Source: Heterobasidion occidentale
Taxonomy: Eukaryota; Basidiomycota; Agaricomycetes; Russulales; Bondarzewiaceae
Direction of reading: 5' to 3'
Length of the DNA stretch: 64,000 bases
Assembly (NCBI GenBank): GCA_039111635.1
Contig: JBCAQO010000014.1
Location: forward strand, 2,480,001-2,544,000
In this document: positions 1-11,312 of the stretch, one piece after another
Layout of the letters: each line of letters starts with the position of its first letter
Position numbering within the stretch: the first letter of the stretch is position 1
Translations under genes and position numbers: made by a program
The notes under the pieces: generated by a model
The model's database searches: none
What the model was told of the DNA's origin: nothing
The model's input: the letters and a program-made list of their open reading frames with translations, nothing else

Positions 1-848
1 GTCGTTACTGTGGACATGGAGCTTTTTATGCTTTGGAGTTCCCTCCATTGGTTGCCAAAGTGTTGGGTGTACTTAATCCAATCTGCAACAGTTGCAGGCA
101 TATCCAGGAGCCTGTAGATTTGTTTGAGGATTTCCAGATATATGGCTCGGTGGAAGTAGTCAACCGTGGATTCCATATTGAATGTGCTTTCAGCTGTGGT
201 GAGTTAGAAGTCCGCAACAAAGTCATCCGCTGTTCTCTTTCCCATCCTTATAGTAAACAGCTTCTGCTATGCCTTCTGTTTGGTCCCTTCATCTCTGAAT
301 ACCTTGGCAAGTTCCTTCAGAAAGTCTTTAAATCTGCCCCAGACAGGTTTGGTTTCTCCTGCCTTCCAGTCTCTGAGTTCTCAGTCATAGTAGTATCTTT
401 GGGCATACGTTGAGGCAGTTCCTTCTCTCATGTACAACAGTACAAGCAGGATCTTGGCTTTATCATTGGTGAATTTGGTAGGATTGGCAGTGATATACAT
501 GTGGCATTCGCATATCTATTTTCTATATTTAGTCCTTGTCCCATCATAGTCATTGGGTTTGTTGAGTTTGTCTGACATGTTGTCTTTGTTGTCCAAATTG
601 TCTGTTGGTGGTTTTGGATTTCCAGGAGGATTTCCTTGTGGTTTCTTTGGCAGGGTTGGGTTTGGCTTGCTTGGCCCTGGAGTTGGTGGTTCTTTGTTTG
701 GTGGTGTCAGCGGATTTCTGCATGGTTCTGGATCTTCTTCATCTATTGGTGTTACTGATTCTCTGGGGATGACTCCTTCAATGATGTCTTCCTTGGGGAT
801 GTCTATTGGTTCAGATAATGGGGTTCTGGCTAGTAGGGGAGCTACCAT
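1..848 (-). pseudogene. Ty3/gypsy-type gag fragment, runs off the window edge
   Basis: Read on the minus strand from about 848, this begins with a Pro/Lys-rich segment (for example KPNPTLPKKPQGNPPGNP). Gag-like text follows: DYDGTRTKYRK, a stop, then ANPTKFTNDKAKILLVLLYM, a region with ELRDWKAGETKPVW, and TSPQLKAHSIWNPRLTTSTE near the edge. The order (proline-rich leader, then the alpha-helical capsid-like domain) is that of fungal LTR-retrotransposon gag. At least one in-frame stop and several frame changes make it a pseudogene. The zinc knuckle and pol would lie to the left of the window. I chose 848 because the methionine there opens the longest open stretch; the true start cannot be fixed. 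Confidence 0.6.
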
Positions 849-2769
849 CCTTAATGTGCTTTCCTATCTTCTCAGACTACAAGTGGGGCATCTACTGTTT
901 TTCCACTTTCTAGTCCTCCTGTGTATATCCAATTTTCTTTTGATGTTTATCTGATTGGTTGTCCTAAGTGGTGGTACAATTTTGAGTATTCAAAGTAATT
1001 GGTCCCATGTAGAACTTGTCCTACGTCTCTTCCTTCTCCTTTGGAAGTTGTGGTGGGTAATCTAAGAAGCCCACACTAGTCTTGATCTGATTAGAATTGA
1101 GGGTCAAGGCAACAACAGCTTCTTTTCTGGTACATATTGTTATGTAATTTGTATGTAACGTTGAACGCAATTGTGTCAGTCATACCTCAGCTGGATTGAT
1201 TACCAGACAGAGATATTCTACAACCTGAAATGACCCACAGTGAAGTGGTATTGTCCAATTGTTTGTCCAAAGTGTATAGTAACTAATACAGTTGATGGTC
1301 GCTTGTCTTTTGGGACTGCCTAGCATTGTATGTACGTAGTTGGTGTTCTACTAGAAGGGCAAGAAAGAGAATTTGAAGGACAATGTGAAGAGGCGTGTTT
1401 GTGGAGTAGGTTTTTTGTGGAGTGGAGAGGCTATCAAGATGTTATGAACGGCTGTGAGTGATGAGAGAACCTAGGCTACAACAACAAAGAGATATAGATG
1501 TGAAGAGTGGTGAAGAGGTCAGGTGGACTAATCAGACCAATAAGTTGAATCCAGAAGACTGGTGAATAGCAGTTCCTAGATTGGACAAAGATAGATAGCC
1601 TAAGGCTTTCCTACTGTGCACAAAGTGCTTAAATACATATCAACAGATACACGAACCAGGTAGCTATGGAGAAGGAACATGAGGTATAGACTTGAGAAGG
1701 GTCCAACGTATCCCTATATGGAAGGTGGGAAAGTACAGATGTGTAAAGAAATGAAGCCAGTTTGTAACAACTTCCTTTACTCTTCTGAACATCTTTTCAC
1801 CTTTCCAAACATCTCCTCATCCGTCCAAGCATCTCTACATCTCTCCTCACCTCACCTTCTTGCATCAAACCTCATAACCTTGCAACCTTGACATCACAAC
1901 ATCGCAACCTCAACATTGCAACATTGCATCAAATCTCACAAGCTTGAGTATCACAGAACCTTGCAGGACCTTGCAGAGCATTGCAGGGCATCACAGAGCT
2001 TCACACCTCTTGATTCAGACTATGCACTGCCTATTCTTTGGTTGTTTCCCCTAGGCTGACTATTCCTTGTACTGCAGAGCTAGCTCCTGCCTACCCCCAT
2101 GTCTAGTGGTGTGCTTTGTTGTGTGTTTTCACATGCAGAGCCATCACTAGCGCATCACCAAATACAACCTTCTTTGCCTCCTTCCTCTTTCAGATCCACA
2201 CCTACTCAACACCTACTGACACTCACCTCTTGAGCTCAACACCTACTGACACCCAACCTTCAATACCTATAAATACCTATCACATGCTAGATGACCCCTA
2301 ACATATATAAACAGACCCACCAATGACTACTTACCTTCAGCTCCCCGCTCCCCGTTCTCCCCTACTGTACCTCCCCCATGCCTTCTCTGAATATACAGAA
2401 TGTTGTCTTGTTACATCTCCATCTGAACTTGATCTGTTCCAGATCCAGAACCAAGTGTTGGGTACCCCATACCCTTTATCAGGAAATACACAAATTTCCT
2501 TTTTGAGCTTGTACCATTTTTTGCATCTTTTTATGTCTTTTTGCATCTTTTTGCTGTACATTTGAAAGACTGGGAAGACCAAGTCTCCATGTGTCAAGAT
2601 AATAAGATGAGTAAGGTAGCAAAAATTCGACTAAGCTGTAAGTGCATTGATATGATAGTCTGCAAATTTGTTTACATAGTACAAAGTTAATGCAAAAAGC
2701 GAGTATGTATGGTTGAAATTATGTGGTAGGAAACTCTTGCCATACACCCCAATTAAATGAGCACCCCGT
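849..2769. other. Gene-free flank: probable leader and LTR of the adjacent gag
   Basis: I see no convincing gene here. On the minus strand the bases 1007 down to about 990 read TGGGACCAATTAC immediately after ...TTCTACA. That would suit a primer-binding site next to an LTR ending in CA, so an LTR in minus orientation may begin at 1008 on the plus strand. I could not find its other end. A TATATAAA sits at 2303-2310 on the plus strand. Around 1880-1990 there is a loose 15-20 bp repeat of CATCACAACATTGCAACCT-like words, and around 2200-2275 a short CAACACCTACTGACAC repeat. The short reading frames here look like chance. Confidence 0.35.
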
Positions 2770-3757
2770 TGATACGCTAGAGGCGTCTCTAAGTGCCAAG
2801 CACAACACCAAAACAACCTCTAGAGCAGGGGGTGCTGGAACTAGTATCTAATACACAAGGAATTGTTAGTGACAACTTTAGAAAACAAGGGCACACTGAG
2901 GAGCAATGGGAAGTGTGAGATTATAGTGCCCAAACGGCTTTGGGACTGTACCAAACACCAACCAAACATTTGGTTAGTCATGTTGGGGATTTGTTCGGTA
3001 ACAACAAAGGTAGTGTCACAACCAACAACTATGTGCTTCAAGAGTCACACGGGACTCTGACAATATATGAGGGGAGGACGAGAGGTACGAGTGAAGAGAT
3101 GAGTATGAACGCAAACAAGGTTGAACGACGAGGGAGACAAGTTTTTGAAGGTTGACAAAGACAATTTCAATGGTTGAGACAAGTGCAAATGAGCTCTGAA
3201 CTGTGGGGTGCGAAAGCTGGTTTATTCGAGAGTTGTATGTAGGTTTTTATAGCAAACAGAGCCCCTAAGTAAAATATCAAACGAGAAATGAGAGTAAGTG
3301 CCAAATGGGTGCCAAGACCTAGCGAACAGTGAAGATAAGAAGGTAGGTGAAATGGCCATATGGGTTTTGAAGGCAATAAAGTGAAAGTCTATCAGCGATG
3401 ATGAAATCCTGAATGTTTGGTATCCGTTGTCCGTGTCCAACTGACTATGTGGAAGTCGGGATGATAAGTGATAAGGACTGACTGACTTGCTGACAACGTC
3501 AGCTGAAAGGGCTGTCTGCTTTCTATCTTATAAAAGTCTATTGTAACATTCCTGTGCGGTCATGGTAAGTATGTGAGGTGTGGGCAAACTGACCCAAGTG
3601 CTGCCAAATGTCCGTCAGTGGCTAGCAGTTATTTGGGTAGGGACCAACAGCGTTCAGTACAAGTTGGTGTCTTTGGTACTCGTCTAGAGCTGTTCAGTCT
3701 CTCTCCAAAGCTTCCCACATACCTCCCTCGGACCCCAGAGTGGGGGCATGCTCATCA
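2770..3757 (-). repeat. Solo LTR, family C (minus orientation)
   Basis: One of five copies of the same LTR in the window (others at 11313, 12547, 35444 and 40817). In its own sense it starts TGATGAGCATGC and ends CTAGCGTATCA, so the ends form the short inverted pair TGAT/ATCA. It contains a conserved promoter-like block (TATA-like run, then AATAAA) and the words GTTCGGTCGGTGTTTGG-like in diverged form. No internal retrotransposon sequence adjoins it, so it is a solo LTR or fragment. The flanks CCGT (left) and ACGG (right) are inverted rather than direct, and I see no clean target duplication. It lies directly against the Plavaka-like pseudogene. Confidence 0.75.
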
Positions 3758-5556
3758 ACGGATAGTGAGAAGCTTGTCTATCCTCTGATTGATAACCAAC
3801 ATCTGCCCAAGTGTCTCAATGTGGCTTGAATGGCGCCAAGGCTCCTTCATGGCTTTGATATGCTTTGATTCTGTGATTGATGAGCAGAGCCCATTAGGTG
3901 CTCTGAAGGCTTGGATAAGATGGCAGTAATGAACCATAGAGTGCTGGCGCGGAAGTGAGAATCCTGTTGGGCGGACACCACATTCTTCAAAGATGACACA
4001 ATTCTTGTGGAACTGCGCAAGTGCGTTGTCAATAGCATTGAGCATCTGGTTGTCTACAGTTGAGCACTGCACAAGATAGCAAAAGTCAAGGAAGGCACTG
4101 ATGGCACACACCATATGAGGGGGGATATGGCCGGCAATTGCTGGCAGATACACCTGCATTGCATCAGCAAGTAAGTATCAAGATGCACACAATGACATAC
4201 TTTCATCAAAGCTTTAAAGTTGTTCCCTGTCCATTGCTTGAAACCACAGCCTTGAGGAAATCATTGTAGTGCTAGAAATGCTGGTGTAGCTGCAATTCTG
4301 AATCCAAACAAATGAGTGATCTGATGAACATCATCTGCGTGAAATTGACTTACCGGTGGTCAATGTCAGCCATGATTGCAGCAGCATCAGCAGTGTTATG
4401 CACAATTCTTAGGTACTCACTAACCCAGGTGACAAGGTGATCTTTGAAGGTGCCCTTCATAAGTTGGTGAAGGATGTCAGGGGATATAAGCTTGTGAATA
4501 TCTGCACAAGGGAAATTTGCTGTAAACGGCTGGAACAAACCACAATGAATCAGCTTGAGTTTGATCCTAGCTTCTACGAGAGAAGATGACTCACCAAGAT
4601 ATTTGAAATAATCCCGTAGTTATTCCACAATGTCTTTGTGTCAAAAGATTCTGTAAGGAGTCTTGTGTGGTTGTGTGATTGTTGCTCGCCTCTGCCATCA
4701 AGATCATCCGGAAGTGCCAAACATCCGTCAAAAGTCATCTTCAACTCTGTGTATCTGAGTAACCAGCAAAAATCCTTGAACTCACCTTGGGCACCAATTC
4801 TGAACAATACATGTTAAAAGGACCTGTTTGGGGTAGTCCACAATGTAGGGCCCCAAGCCATAGATGACGCGCTGTAGATGTCCGTCAGAGCAGCATGTAA
4901 TCTCCAGAGTTGTCATGCTGGATCGCAAAGAGTCAAGGATGGCTGTTAAAGAGGTATGGAAGAGCTTCCAACAAAACTGGCAGAAGCTATCGTCCTCAGC
5001 ATATTGCTTATCTGCTGTATAGATGTGAGTTATAGGCAGCAGACATTGTGATAGTGACTTACTCTTGGCAATCAAGAGAAAGCCGATGAGGCTTACGGCG
5101 CCTCAATGTGTGTGGCACACATTGTTGTGAACAACGCCGGTCAATATATACAGCGGGTAGTAGTCTGTTTGGCCTGTTGCAACCAAGACCGTTGTCTTGT
5201 CGCTTCCAAGGATGATTGGAACAAACATGGCCCTGTGAGTCTCTGGGGCCTTTGCAACCTTGTCCTATGCAAAAAATGAGTTCAAAATTCTGTAGCTACA
5301 TTTGACAACCTTACTGCCTGCTCCCATGCCCAATTGCTGGACATAAAATTCAACCATACACACTCATTGTCATCGTCAAATACTTGCTTCGGTACATAGT
5401 CCACTTTGTTTTTGAAGTCAGTGTTTCCAAGTTGATTTTGCACAAGGGCACGTGGGTCACGGAACCAGATATTGTAGTGAGCAAGCATCCAAGGTGGTGT
5501 CTTGGCTGGGTGAACACCTGAATACGAAGCCGTGAAACATTGCCAAGGGACCTCCC
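3758..5556 (-). pseudogene. Plavaka-like (CMC/CACTA) transposase, middle and C-terminus
   Basis: The minus strand carries, in order, blocks I recognise from Agaricomycete Plavaka-type transposases: PWQCFTASYSG and NIWFRDPRALVQNQL (about 5540-5430), NWAWEQA (5320), GLGPYIVDYPKQVLLTCIVQ (about 4860-4800), DFCWLLRYTELKMTFDG (about 4770-4720), ADIHKLISPDILHQLMKGTF (about 4500-4440), AFLDFCYLVQ (about 4095), GVRPTGFSLPRQHSMVHY (about 3975-3920) and SITESKHIKAMKEPW (about 3880-3840). The blocks sit in different frames, separated by stops and possible short introns, so the copy is dead. It stops at an LTR-C copy on its C-terminal side and an LTR-A fragment on its N-terminal side. The missing N-terminus may be the fragment at 15816-16618. 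Family assignment is from memory of conserved blocks. Confidence 0.75.
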
Positions 5557-5699
5557 TGTTATGACTTGACCTATCAGGGCCCTTTGGGGTCAGTCTAACC
5601 GATAGATCAAGCATCACATGCTAGGCGGCTCCACTACGGAGCATACATCAAGGTATTTGGCATGTCCTTAGGAGCCGACTGGACCAATGGTTCTTCAAA
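5557..5699 (+). repeat. LTR-A fragment (5' 143 nt in its own sense)
   Basis: Begins TGTTATGACTTGACC and matches, with scattered changes, the complement of 17089-17231 and of the right end of the LTR at 20698-21308. It ends abruptly at ...TTCTTCAAAACAT, where the reverse-transcriptase fragment of the neighbouring gypsy element begins. It therefore joins the broken Plavaka-like gene on its left to a broken pol on its right. Confidence 0.8.
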
Positions 5700-6456
5700 A
5701 CATCCAGCTTTGAAAATACTGTGGCCCCTCGGATAATATCCAATAGCTCTTGGATCAGTGGCAGGGGGCAGAAATTTCAAATGGTGTGTCCATTGAGGTG
5801 GCAATAGTCCTGTACCAGGCAAAGCTTCTCATCCTTCTTGTTTATGAAGAAGGAGGCTGTGCTATGCGCTGTTGACTGACATATTGTTCCCCTAGAAAGG
5901 TGCTCCTTGACAAATTTCCCTAGCTTGTCATGTTTCTCTGGGCTCAAGGGGAATATCCTTGGGGCCTATGGTTTGAAAGACAGTTTAAGATCTATCGCAT
6001 GATCCCATATAGTGTGTTTGGGGAGCCTCTGTGATTGTCTCTCACTGAAAATGTTGAGGTAGGAATGGTATTCCAATGGAACACGACTCTTCAAGTTGGT
6101 CGTGTTGATTTCCTCCTCCAGGTCTTCGTTGAAACTGGCAAATCCAGAGGGTTTGGGAGCTACCTTTCTGATGATGGGTTCTCCTTTGCTAATCCTTGCG
6201 GAGGAGTCGGATGGGACTTGCGCCTTTTTGGCAGCTTCCTCTAAAGCTTCACTCTCAGCTGTCTCCTGTTGAGTTTGCTGGTGTTCCTTCCTTTCAGCTA
6301 CTTGCTCCTCGAGCCATTCCCAGGCCTTTTTTTATTGGGATTTGTGCTCGATCATGGAGATAAACCAAGACTTCCATTCCTTCACGGGGACTTGTTTCCA
6401 TTGTTCTTTGGTCCGTGTCCACAAACCTCCTTCCGGTTCTGGGACAAGATGTGGTT
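5700..6456 (-). pseudogene. Gypsy element F: N-terminal part of reverse transcriptase
   Basis: The minus strand from about 6000 down reads WDHAIDLK, SPEKHDKLGKFVKEHL, ASFFINKKDEKLCLVQDY and LIQELLDIIRGATVFSKLD. This is the finger region of a Ty3/gypsy reverse transcriptase, up to the first catalytic Asp of the LD motif. The reading is broken by several stops (for example a TAG after LKLSFKP). It stops dead at 5699, so the YxDD core is absent. Upstream (6000-6456) is the low-complexity Glu/Lys-rich linker between protease and RT. The rest of a similar pol lies on the opposite strand from 9134. Confidence 0.75.
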
Positions 6457-6460
6457 TTGT

Positions 6461-6919
6461 TCATTGAGGAATCTTGTCACCACATAGTTTTGCTAGCCAT
6501 TCCTTCTTGGTAGGCTCTTCCTGTGCCCTAGTAAACCCATAGGGTTGTTGGCAATCTTGGGGGCACCAATCAAAGTGTACCTCATGACATCTCCACCTGA
6601 TAGAGGGGTTGTGGTATTTCAGCCAATCTGTTCCTAGGAGCATGTTATCTTTCCCTAGATTGGTGATAAACATCTAGACGCGTTCAGTATGGGTTCTCCC
6701 CCATCAATCTATAGTGGAGAGGTTTGCGTCTAGGCCTCGTTGAATAAGACCTGCCTTGTTGATGGTGTCATCGACATTGCGAACACAGACAGGGCAATTT
6801 AAGGGATAGGTTGGAAGGTTGTGTCTTCGTACCCATTTCTTATTTACCATAATCCCTTCGCAAGCTGAGTCAATGGCAGCTCTTGCTCCAGCGCTTCCTC
6901 CTTGAGTTGTTAATCGCAC
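6461..6919 (-). pseudogene. Gypsy element F: aspartic protease region
   Basis: Two minus-strand pieces give the retropepsin fold signature. The first is AAIDSACEGIMVNKKWVRRH (about 6876-6820), where the family has D-S/T-G-A; here Gly is replaced by Ala-Cys. The second is NMLLGTDWLKYHNPSIRW (about 6655-6600), the usual LLG-x-DWL block. A frame break lies between them. The altered active-site turn suggests the enzyme would not work even if translated. It lies between the gag zinc knuckle and the RT fragment, in normal gypsy order. Confidence 0.7.
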
Positions 6920-7032
6920 ATTAAGTCAAATGAGAGTAACAATGTGGCTGTTCATTGCTCCAATTTGAATACATGACGGGGGTGCATACATGGGGTTTTC
7001 TGTGCCTCTCTCTTCAGCTGGGGAAGGAGAGG

Positions 7033-7671
7033 TTAGGAAAAATCCTCCGCTAGATCCACCAACATCTGCTTAGCCTTTGCCTCCCCTATTTCCTTGAAGA
7101 GTGCTTGGACGCCAGCAGTATCATGGACGGGTCCGTTGCTTTGTTGTCCGTTAGGCGGTACGTAGCACTCTCCATTGCTCTGGCCCAATCCTCTGCTCCT
7201 TGTGGGAGGGTCCTCACATTCCGCCGGATTACCAGGTTGTGGTATCCGATGGTGGTTTCCATGAGAACTCCCTTCCTCCAATCCTCAATGAAGTCTTGCA
7301 TTGTTCCCCAACAGGGGTTCTTGACCGTCTTCATCCTCCATGTCTGTAGCATGAGCTTCTCTACCTCCTCTACCCATTGGTCCATGCTGATTTCTCCGAG
7401 ACGGTTGAACACTTCTGCACCAAGATGGGCAGTCAGCTATCCCATGTCCCCACTTTCCACACTTGTGACAGGAAAAGGGGATGGAGCGCTTCCCATCATA
7501 TATGCATTTGTTTTGGATGGCACTTCTCTTGCAAGAGGCATCAATGTTCATATCAACTACTTGATTGTTCATTCTGCAAGGGGCATTGGTAGAGTTATAG
7601 CGCAAGGTGGGTTGGAGGTGGAAATGATTTAAGAAATCGCTTTGGAACAAGGTAGAGTCGGCAACGATCAC
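7033..7671 (-). pseudogene. Gypsy element F: C-terminal gag with zinc knuckle
   Basis: Minus-strand reading gives FSCHKCGKWGHGIADC (about 7460-7415), a CX2CX4HX4C nucleocapsid zinc knuckle, within a basic and polar context. A Gly/Asn/Asp-rich tail follows toward 7033 in shifted frames. It directly follows the capsid-like gag ORF (7684-8560) after a frame break at about 7680. Confidence 0.7.
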
Positions 7672-7683
7672 CTTCTGAGCAGC

Positions 7684-8560
7684 TCAGGCTCTTAAGTGTC
7701 TGTCTATTTCACAAGCAGTATTGATCCAATCCTGGATCATGTCCTTCGGCGGTGTCTCCTTGTCGTAGATTTTGTCCATGACCTTTGGGTCTAGTCCTCT
7801 CTGGAAGTAAGGAACTTGTTCTTTGTTGGTGATGTCAGTGTCGGTGGCTATAAGGACGAACTGATTTGAGTATTCATTTACCGTCATCTTCCCTTGGGAG
7901 AAAGACATAAGGGTGCTTTGGGCCTTGTCTGTAAGATTTGTTTCCTTGAATTGAAGTTTGAACTTATCAAGGAAGTCAGACCAGGTTCTGAGAGTTTCAG
8001 GCGGGACCGCCCCAACTGTCTTCTTTAGGAAGCTCTCTGCCCAGACACCGGCAGTTCCATATCTCATGCATGAGAGAACTAGGGAGATCTTGTCTTTGTT
8101 GGTTTTATACCGATCCGATTCTGCTGTAAAAAGGAGGAGGCAGCTTATCAGGAATTTCTGGGAGTGCGTTCGGTCTTCTGCGAAATTGTCAGGGAGCTTG
8201 AGTTTGCCCCTTCCAGATGATGCGGCCATAGTAGGGGGGTCTGTTGGATTAGTGGACATATTGTTGTTGTTCCGGGGGTTTTGGGTGTTGATTGGTGTTT
8301 GAATATCCGAGGATTTGGACTCAGATGTTCCTTCTTCTTCTTCTTCTTCTTCTTCTTCTTTTTCTGATGTATCTAGGATTACTGGTTTGGGCTCTCTGTA
8401 CTGGGGTGGCTCTACCCAGTTGTTTGCTACTTTGTCCCAAGCCCACTCTGCTTCTATTTTGTCTTCCCTTGTAAAGAAGTATCATCCTTCTCTATATGAG
8501 CAGTTGGAAAAGTTTGGGGGAGCTGGTTGATTAGTGTCAGAATAATACCAGCTAGTTTCC
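7684..8560 (-). pseudogene. Gypsy element F: capsid-like gag
   Basis: The best-preserved part is a 191-codon open frame starting at 8259. It has the Retrotrans_gag pattern: LKLPDNFAEDRTHSQKFLIS, YKTNKDKISLVLSCMRYGTA, GVWAESFLKK, TWSDFLDKFKLQF and VNEYSNQFVLIATDTDI, then YFQRGLDPKVMDKI. Reading continues upstream in frame through a poly-Glu run encoded by the (TTC)n tract to EWAWDKVANNW (about 8440), so the real start is probably near 8560 rather than at 8259. Downstream frames are broken. Together with the protease and RT pieces it forms the 5' half of a gypsy element facing left. Confidence 0.75.
8331..8361. repeat. TTC microsatellite (poly-Glu codons on the minus strand)
   Basis: About ten consecutive TTC triplets. 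In the minus-strand gag frame they encode a run of glutamates after LDTSEK. This is the only clear trinucleotide microsatellite in the left third of the window. Confidence 0.8.
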
Positions 8561-8766
8561 CTTTGATGGATAGGACAATTGTTCTGGCAAAGTTGGTTGT
8601 CAATTTGTCTAGTGCCTGGTGGATATTCTAGGCCTAGGTCTTGCTCCAGGGTGTGTGTAGTAATGCTCTTCGGTGGGGGTCTATGCCACTGACGAGGGCT
8701 ATGAGAGAGGGTGTGGCAGCAAGCAAGGTGTGGTGCAAGGTAGGGGTAAAAGCAAGTTTATTCTAG
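8561..8766. other. Leader between gag of element F and an LTR-A fragment
   Basis: No gene. It holds the untranslated leader of the minus-strand gag. On the minus strand AATAAA occurs at the far end (about 8757-8762, CTAGAATAAACTTGC), which could be the remnant of an LTR or polyadenylation region. Confidence 0.4.
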
Positions 8767-9133
8767 TGTTACAAACTGCTCGTTCAGTAACCCAAGAGTA
8801 ACAGGTTCTTCCCTAGGTCGCACAATGGACAGAGTGGTGGGTGAAGTCTTGACTGTATTAGAAGAATAACACAGGAGGAAATAACAGGGGTAGCAGTAGG
8901 AAGACTGCTACTGAACAAGGATCTGTATTCAAAGATACAAATAGATGAGGAGAATAGACTGAAGATCCTCAGCCTATTCTATGGGCCTTATAAACCGTAT
9001 AGGGTCTAGGGTAAGAGTCCATGTGCTTCTCCAAGTACCCATCTCAGGAGAGCTGTGGTCGCCATCTCTCTCAGCCAGTGCCTACTCTTGTACTTCTCCA
9101 GTCGCCCCTTTCCATCCAGGTGTGACAAAGTCC
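8767..9133 (-). repeat. LTR-A fragment (367 nt)
   Basis: On the plus strand it starts TGTTACAAACTGC and follows the full LTR at 16619 nearly base for base through CCTTATAAACCGTATAGGG and CATCCAGGTG. It is cut at ACAAAGT (9133), where the reverse-transcriptase/RNase H half of a gypsy pol begins. It covers roughly the last 60 percent of the LTR in the element's own (minus) sense. Confidence 0.85.
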
Positions 9134-9960
9134 CCCAGATCCTGCGCGACAATGATCTTTACCTCAAACTAAAGAAATGCAAGTTCCACAAGGATAAGTT
9201 AAACTAATTACTACTTGGGGTACACAATTTCAAAAGGTCATGTCGCAATGGAGGACTTGAAGATTAAGGCCATTCAGAAGTGGCCAATTCCTTGCACAGT
9301 CCGTGACATCTGCTCTTTCTTAGGTCTAGGAAACTTGTATTGGCAATTCATTGACAGGTTCTCCTTGATCACTCGACCCCTTCATGACCTCACCAATAAA
9401 AACACAAAATGGGACTGGAACGCAGACTGCCAACAGGCTTTTGACCAATTGAAGAAAGCCTTCATCAGTCAACCCATCCTGTTATACCCTGACCCAATGT
9501 GCCCATACCGGCTTGTAACTGATGCTTTCCTCTCCACGTATGGTGCAGTTCTCTTACAGGAAGGACCTGATGACGACTGGCACCCAGTTGCTTACCTCTC
9601 TAGATCGTTTTCACCCCCAGAGTGGAATTATGATGTACATGACCGCAAACTCCTTGCCATTATTAAGGCACTGGAACACTGGAAGCACGACCTCAAAGGT
9701 GCTCAACACCCCTTCGAGATCTGGACAGACCACAAGAACTTGGTCTACTTTCAAACCACCCGTAACTTGTCAAGGTGACAAGCCCACTGGAGTCTGTTTT
9801 TGTCACAGTTCGACTTCCAGCTCAGTTACAAAGCAGGAACAACAAATCATGCCAATACTCTGTCCAGGCATCCAGACCTTAGTTAGAACTAAGCAAAAGC
9901 ATACACGTCAAAGCAATGGAACTTGTATCCTCGGACATCCTCTCCCTCATTCAACACTCA
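9134..9960 (+). pseudogene. Gypsy pol: RT thumb/connection and RNase H
   Basis: Plus-strand reading begins ILRDNDLYLKLKKCKFH, then GYTISKGHVAMEDLKIKAI and the RNase H domain: PYRLVTDAFLSTYGAVLLQ, DRKLLAIIKALEHWKHDL, IWTDHKNLVYFQ, and after a TGA at about 9776-9778, QAHWSLFLSQFDFQLSYKAG. The two aspartates are present. The catalytic Glu of the usual RELLAI block is Lys (DRKLLAI). The TGA stands where the family has Arg (RQARW), most simply CGA to TGA. The YxDD core is missing at the 5' break. Confidence 0.85.
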
Positions 9961-10029
9961 CGTTTGGAGCATGATCTACTAGTCAATGTAGCCCTCAAGA
10001 AATTGCTGGAAAAAGGACCAAATGCGATG

Positions 10030-11312
10030 AAGGGTGACCTAGGAAAATAGACACACGAAGATGGCATCACAAGACGCAATGGCTACATATGTGTCCCAAA
10101 GGATGACCTCCTCCGGCGAATGATTGTCAGGACGCACCACGACACCATGGCTACAGGACACCCAGGTCGAGCAAAGACCTTGGAATTGGTACAACACTAT
10201 TACTGGTGGTCGAGCATGACCAAATTTGTCCATCAATATGTGGACAGATACGCAGTTTGCCAGTCCACCAAGAACTTACCCCACAGGACCCATCCACCAA
10301 TTCAACCACTGGAAACCACAAACGCCCCTTGGCGTTTTGTCTCTACCGATTTCATAACATTCGATAAACGTGGTGGTTGATCAAGGCTTGTCTAAAGGAA
10401 TAGTCATAACCCCGTGCAAGAAGACAATCACGGCCGAAGAAACTGCAACGCTCTTCCAGGACAACATTTTTAAATGATACGGCCTGCCGACCAAGGTGGT
10501 GTCTGATAGAGGCCCCCAATTTGTGGCAAAGTTCACGCAAGAACTATGGAAAGGCTTGGGAATCACTCCTGCCCTCAGCACGGCTTATCATTCCCAAACG
10601 GGCAGAGAAACAGAATGGGTTAACCAGGAAATTGAACAGTTCCTGCGGGTATTTTTCAACTACCACCAAGATAACTGGGTAGACTTGATTCCCTTCGCGG
10701 AATTTTCCCATAACACCCAAAGACACTCTGCCACAGGAAAGTCGCCGTTTGAGGTCCTTTATGGGTCCAATCCGCCATATTTGGTCAACTCAGCACTGGA
10801 GACCAAGGTGCCCGCAGTGACCGAATGCTTATGGCTAATCAAAGAAGTCCAAGAAGATGCGGCTGCCAGTCTACAAATAGCAGCACAGCACGCCAAGGAC
10901 TGGGACCTGCACAGGAAACTTCCGCAGTGGGAAGTAGGAACCCAAGTTTGGTTAGAAGGAACCCACATTTGGACAACTCATCCGAAATTCAAGCTGGCAC
11001 CTAGGTGTTATAGTCCTTTTCAAGTGACCGAAAGAATTGGCCCTCTGGCTTATTGGATGGAAATACCTGAAACATGGAAGATACATCCGGTATTTCATGC
11101 CTCTGTGCTCACCGAGTATCATGAGACAGAGGCCCATGGAAGGAACTTCCCCAGACCTGCCCCAGAAATCCTGAATGAAGAAGAGCACTACGAAGTGGAG
11201 GCCATTCTGAATTCAAGATGCCAGGGACAAGGGACCAAGTACCTCGTCAAGTGGGTTGGATACTCCGAGGCCGATAACACCTGGGAACCCTTTGCCCTCC
11301 TTAAGGATACGG
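10030..11312 (+). pseudogene. Gypsy integrase with C-terminal chromodomain
   Basis: It starts with the HHCC zinc-binding region (TGHPGRAKTLELVQHYYWW, then YAVCQSTK, where the first Cys of CxxC is Tyr). The DDE core follows: STDFITF, then VVSDRGPQFVAKF and ETEWVNQEIEQFL, so all three acidic residues can be read. The region also has the GPF-like block YSPFQVTERIGPLAYW. It ends with a chromodomain, EEHYEVEAILNSR ... KYLVKWVGYSEADNTWEPF. Frame is lost near 10375, and an in-frame TGA at 10475-10477 replaces an expected Arg before YGLP. At 11313 the frame runs into an LTR of family C, whose first 200 nt remain open and add an unrelated tail to the reading frame. Confidence 0.85.

Noticed and set aside
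553..954. Plus-strand frame opposite the gag fragment (Gly/Phe-rich)
   Set aside because: It is the complement of the Pro/Lys-rich gag leader; the minus strand carries recognisable gag text.
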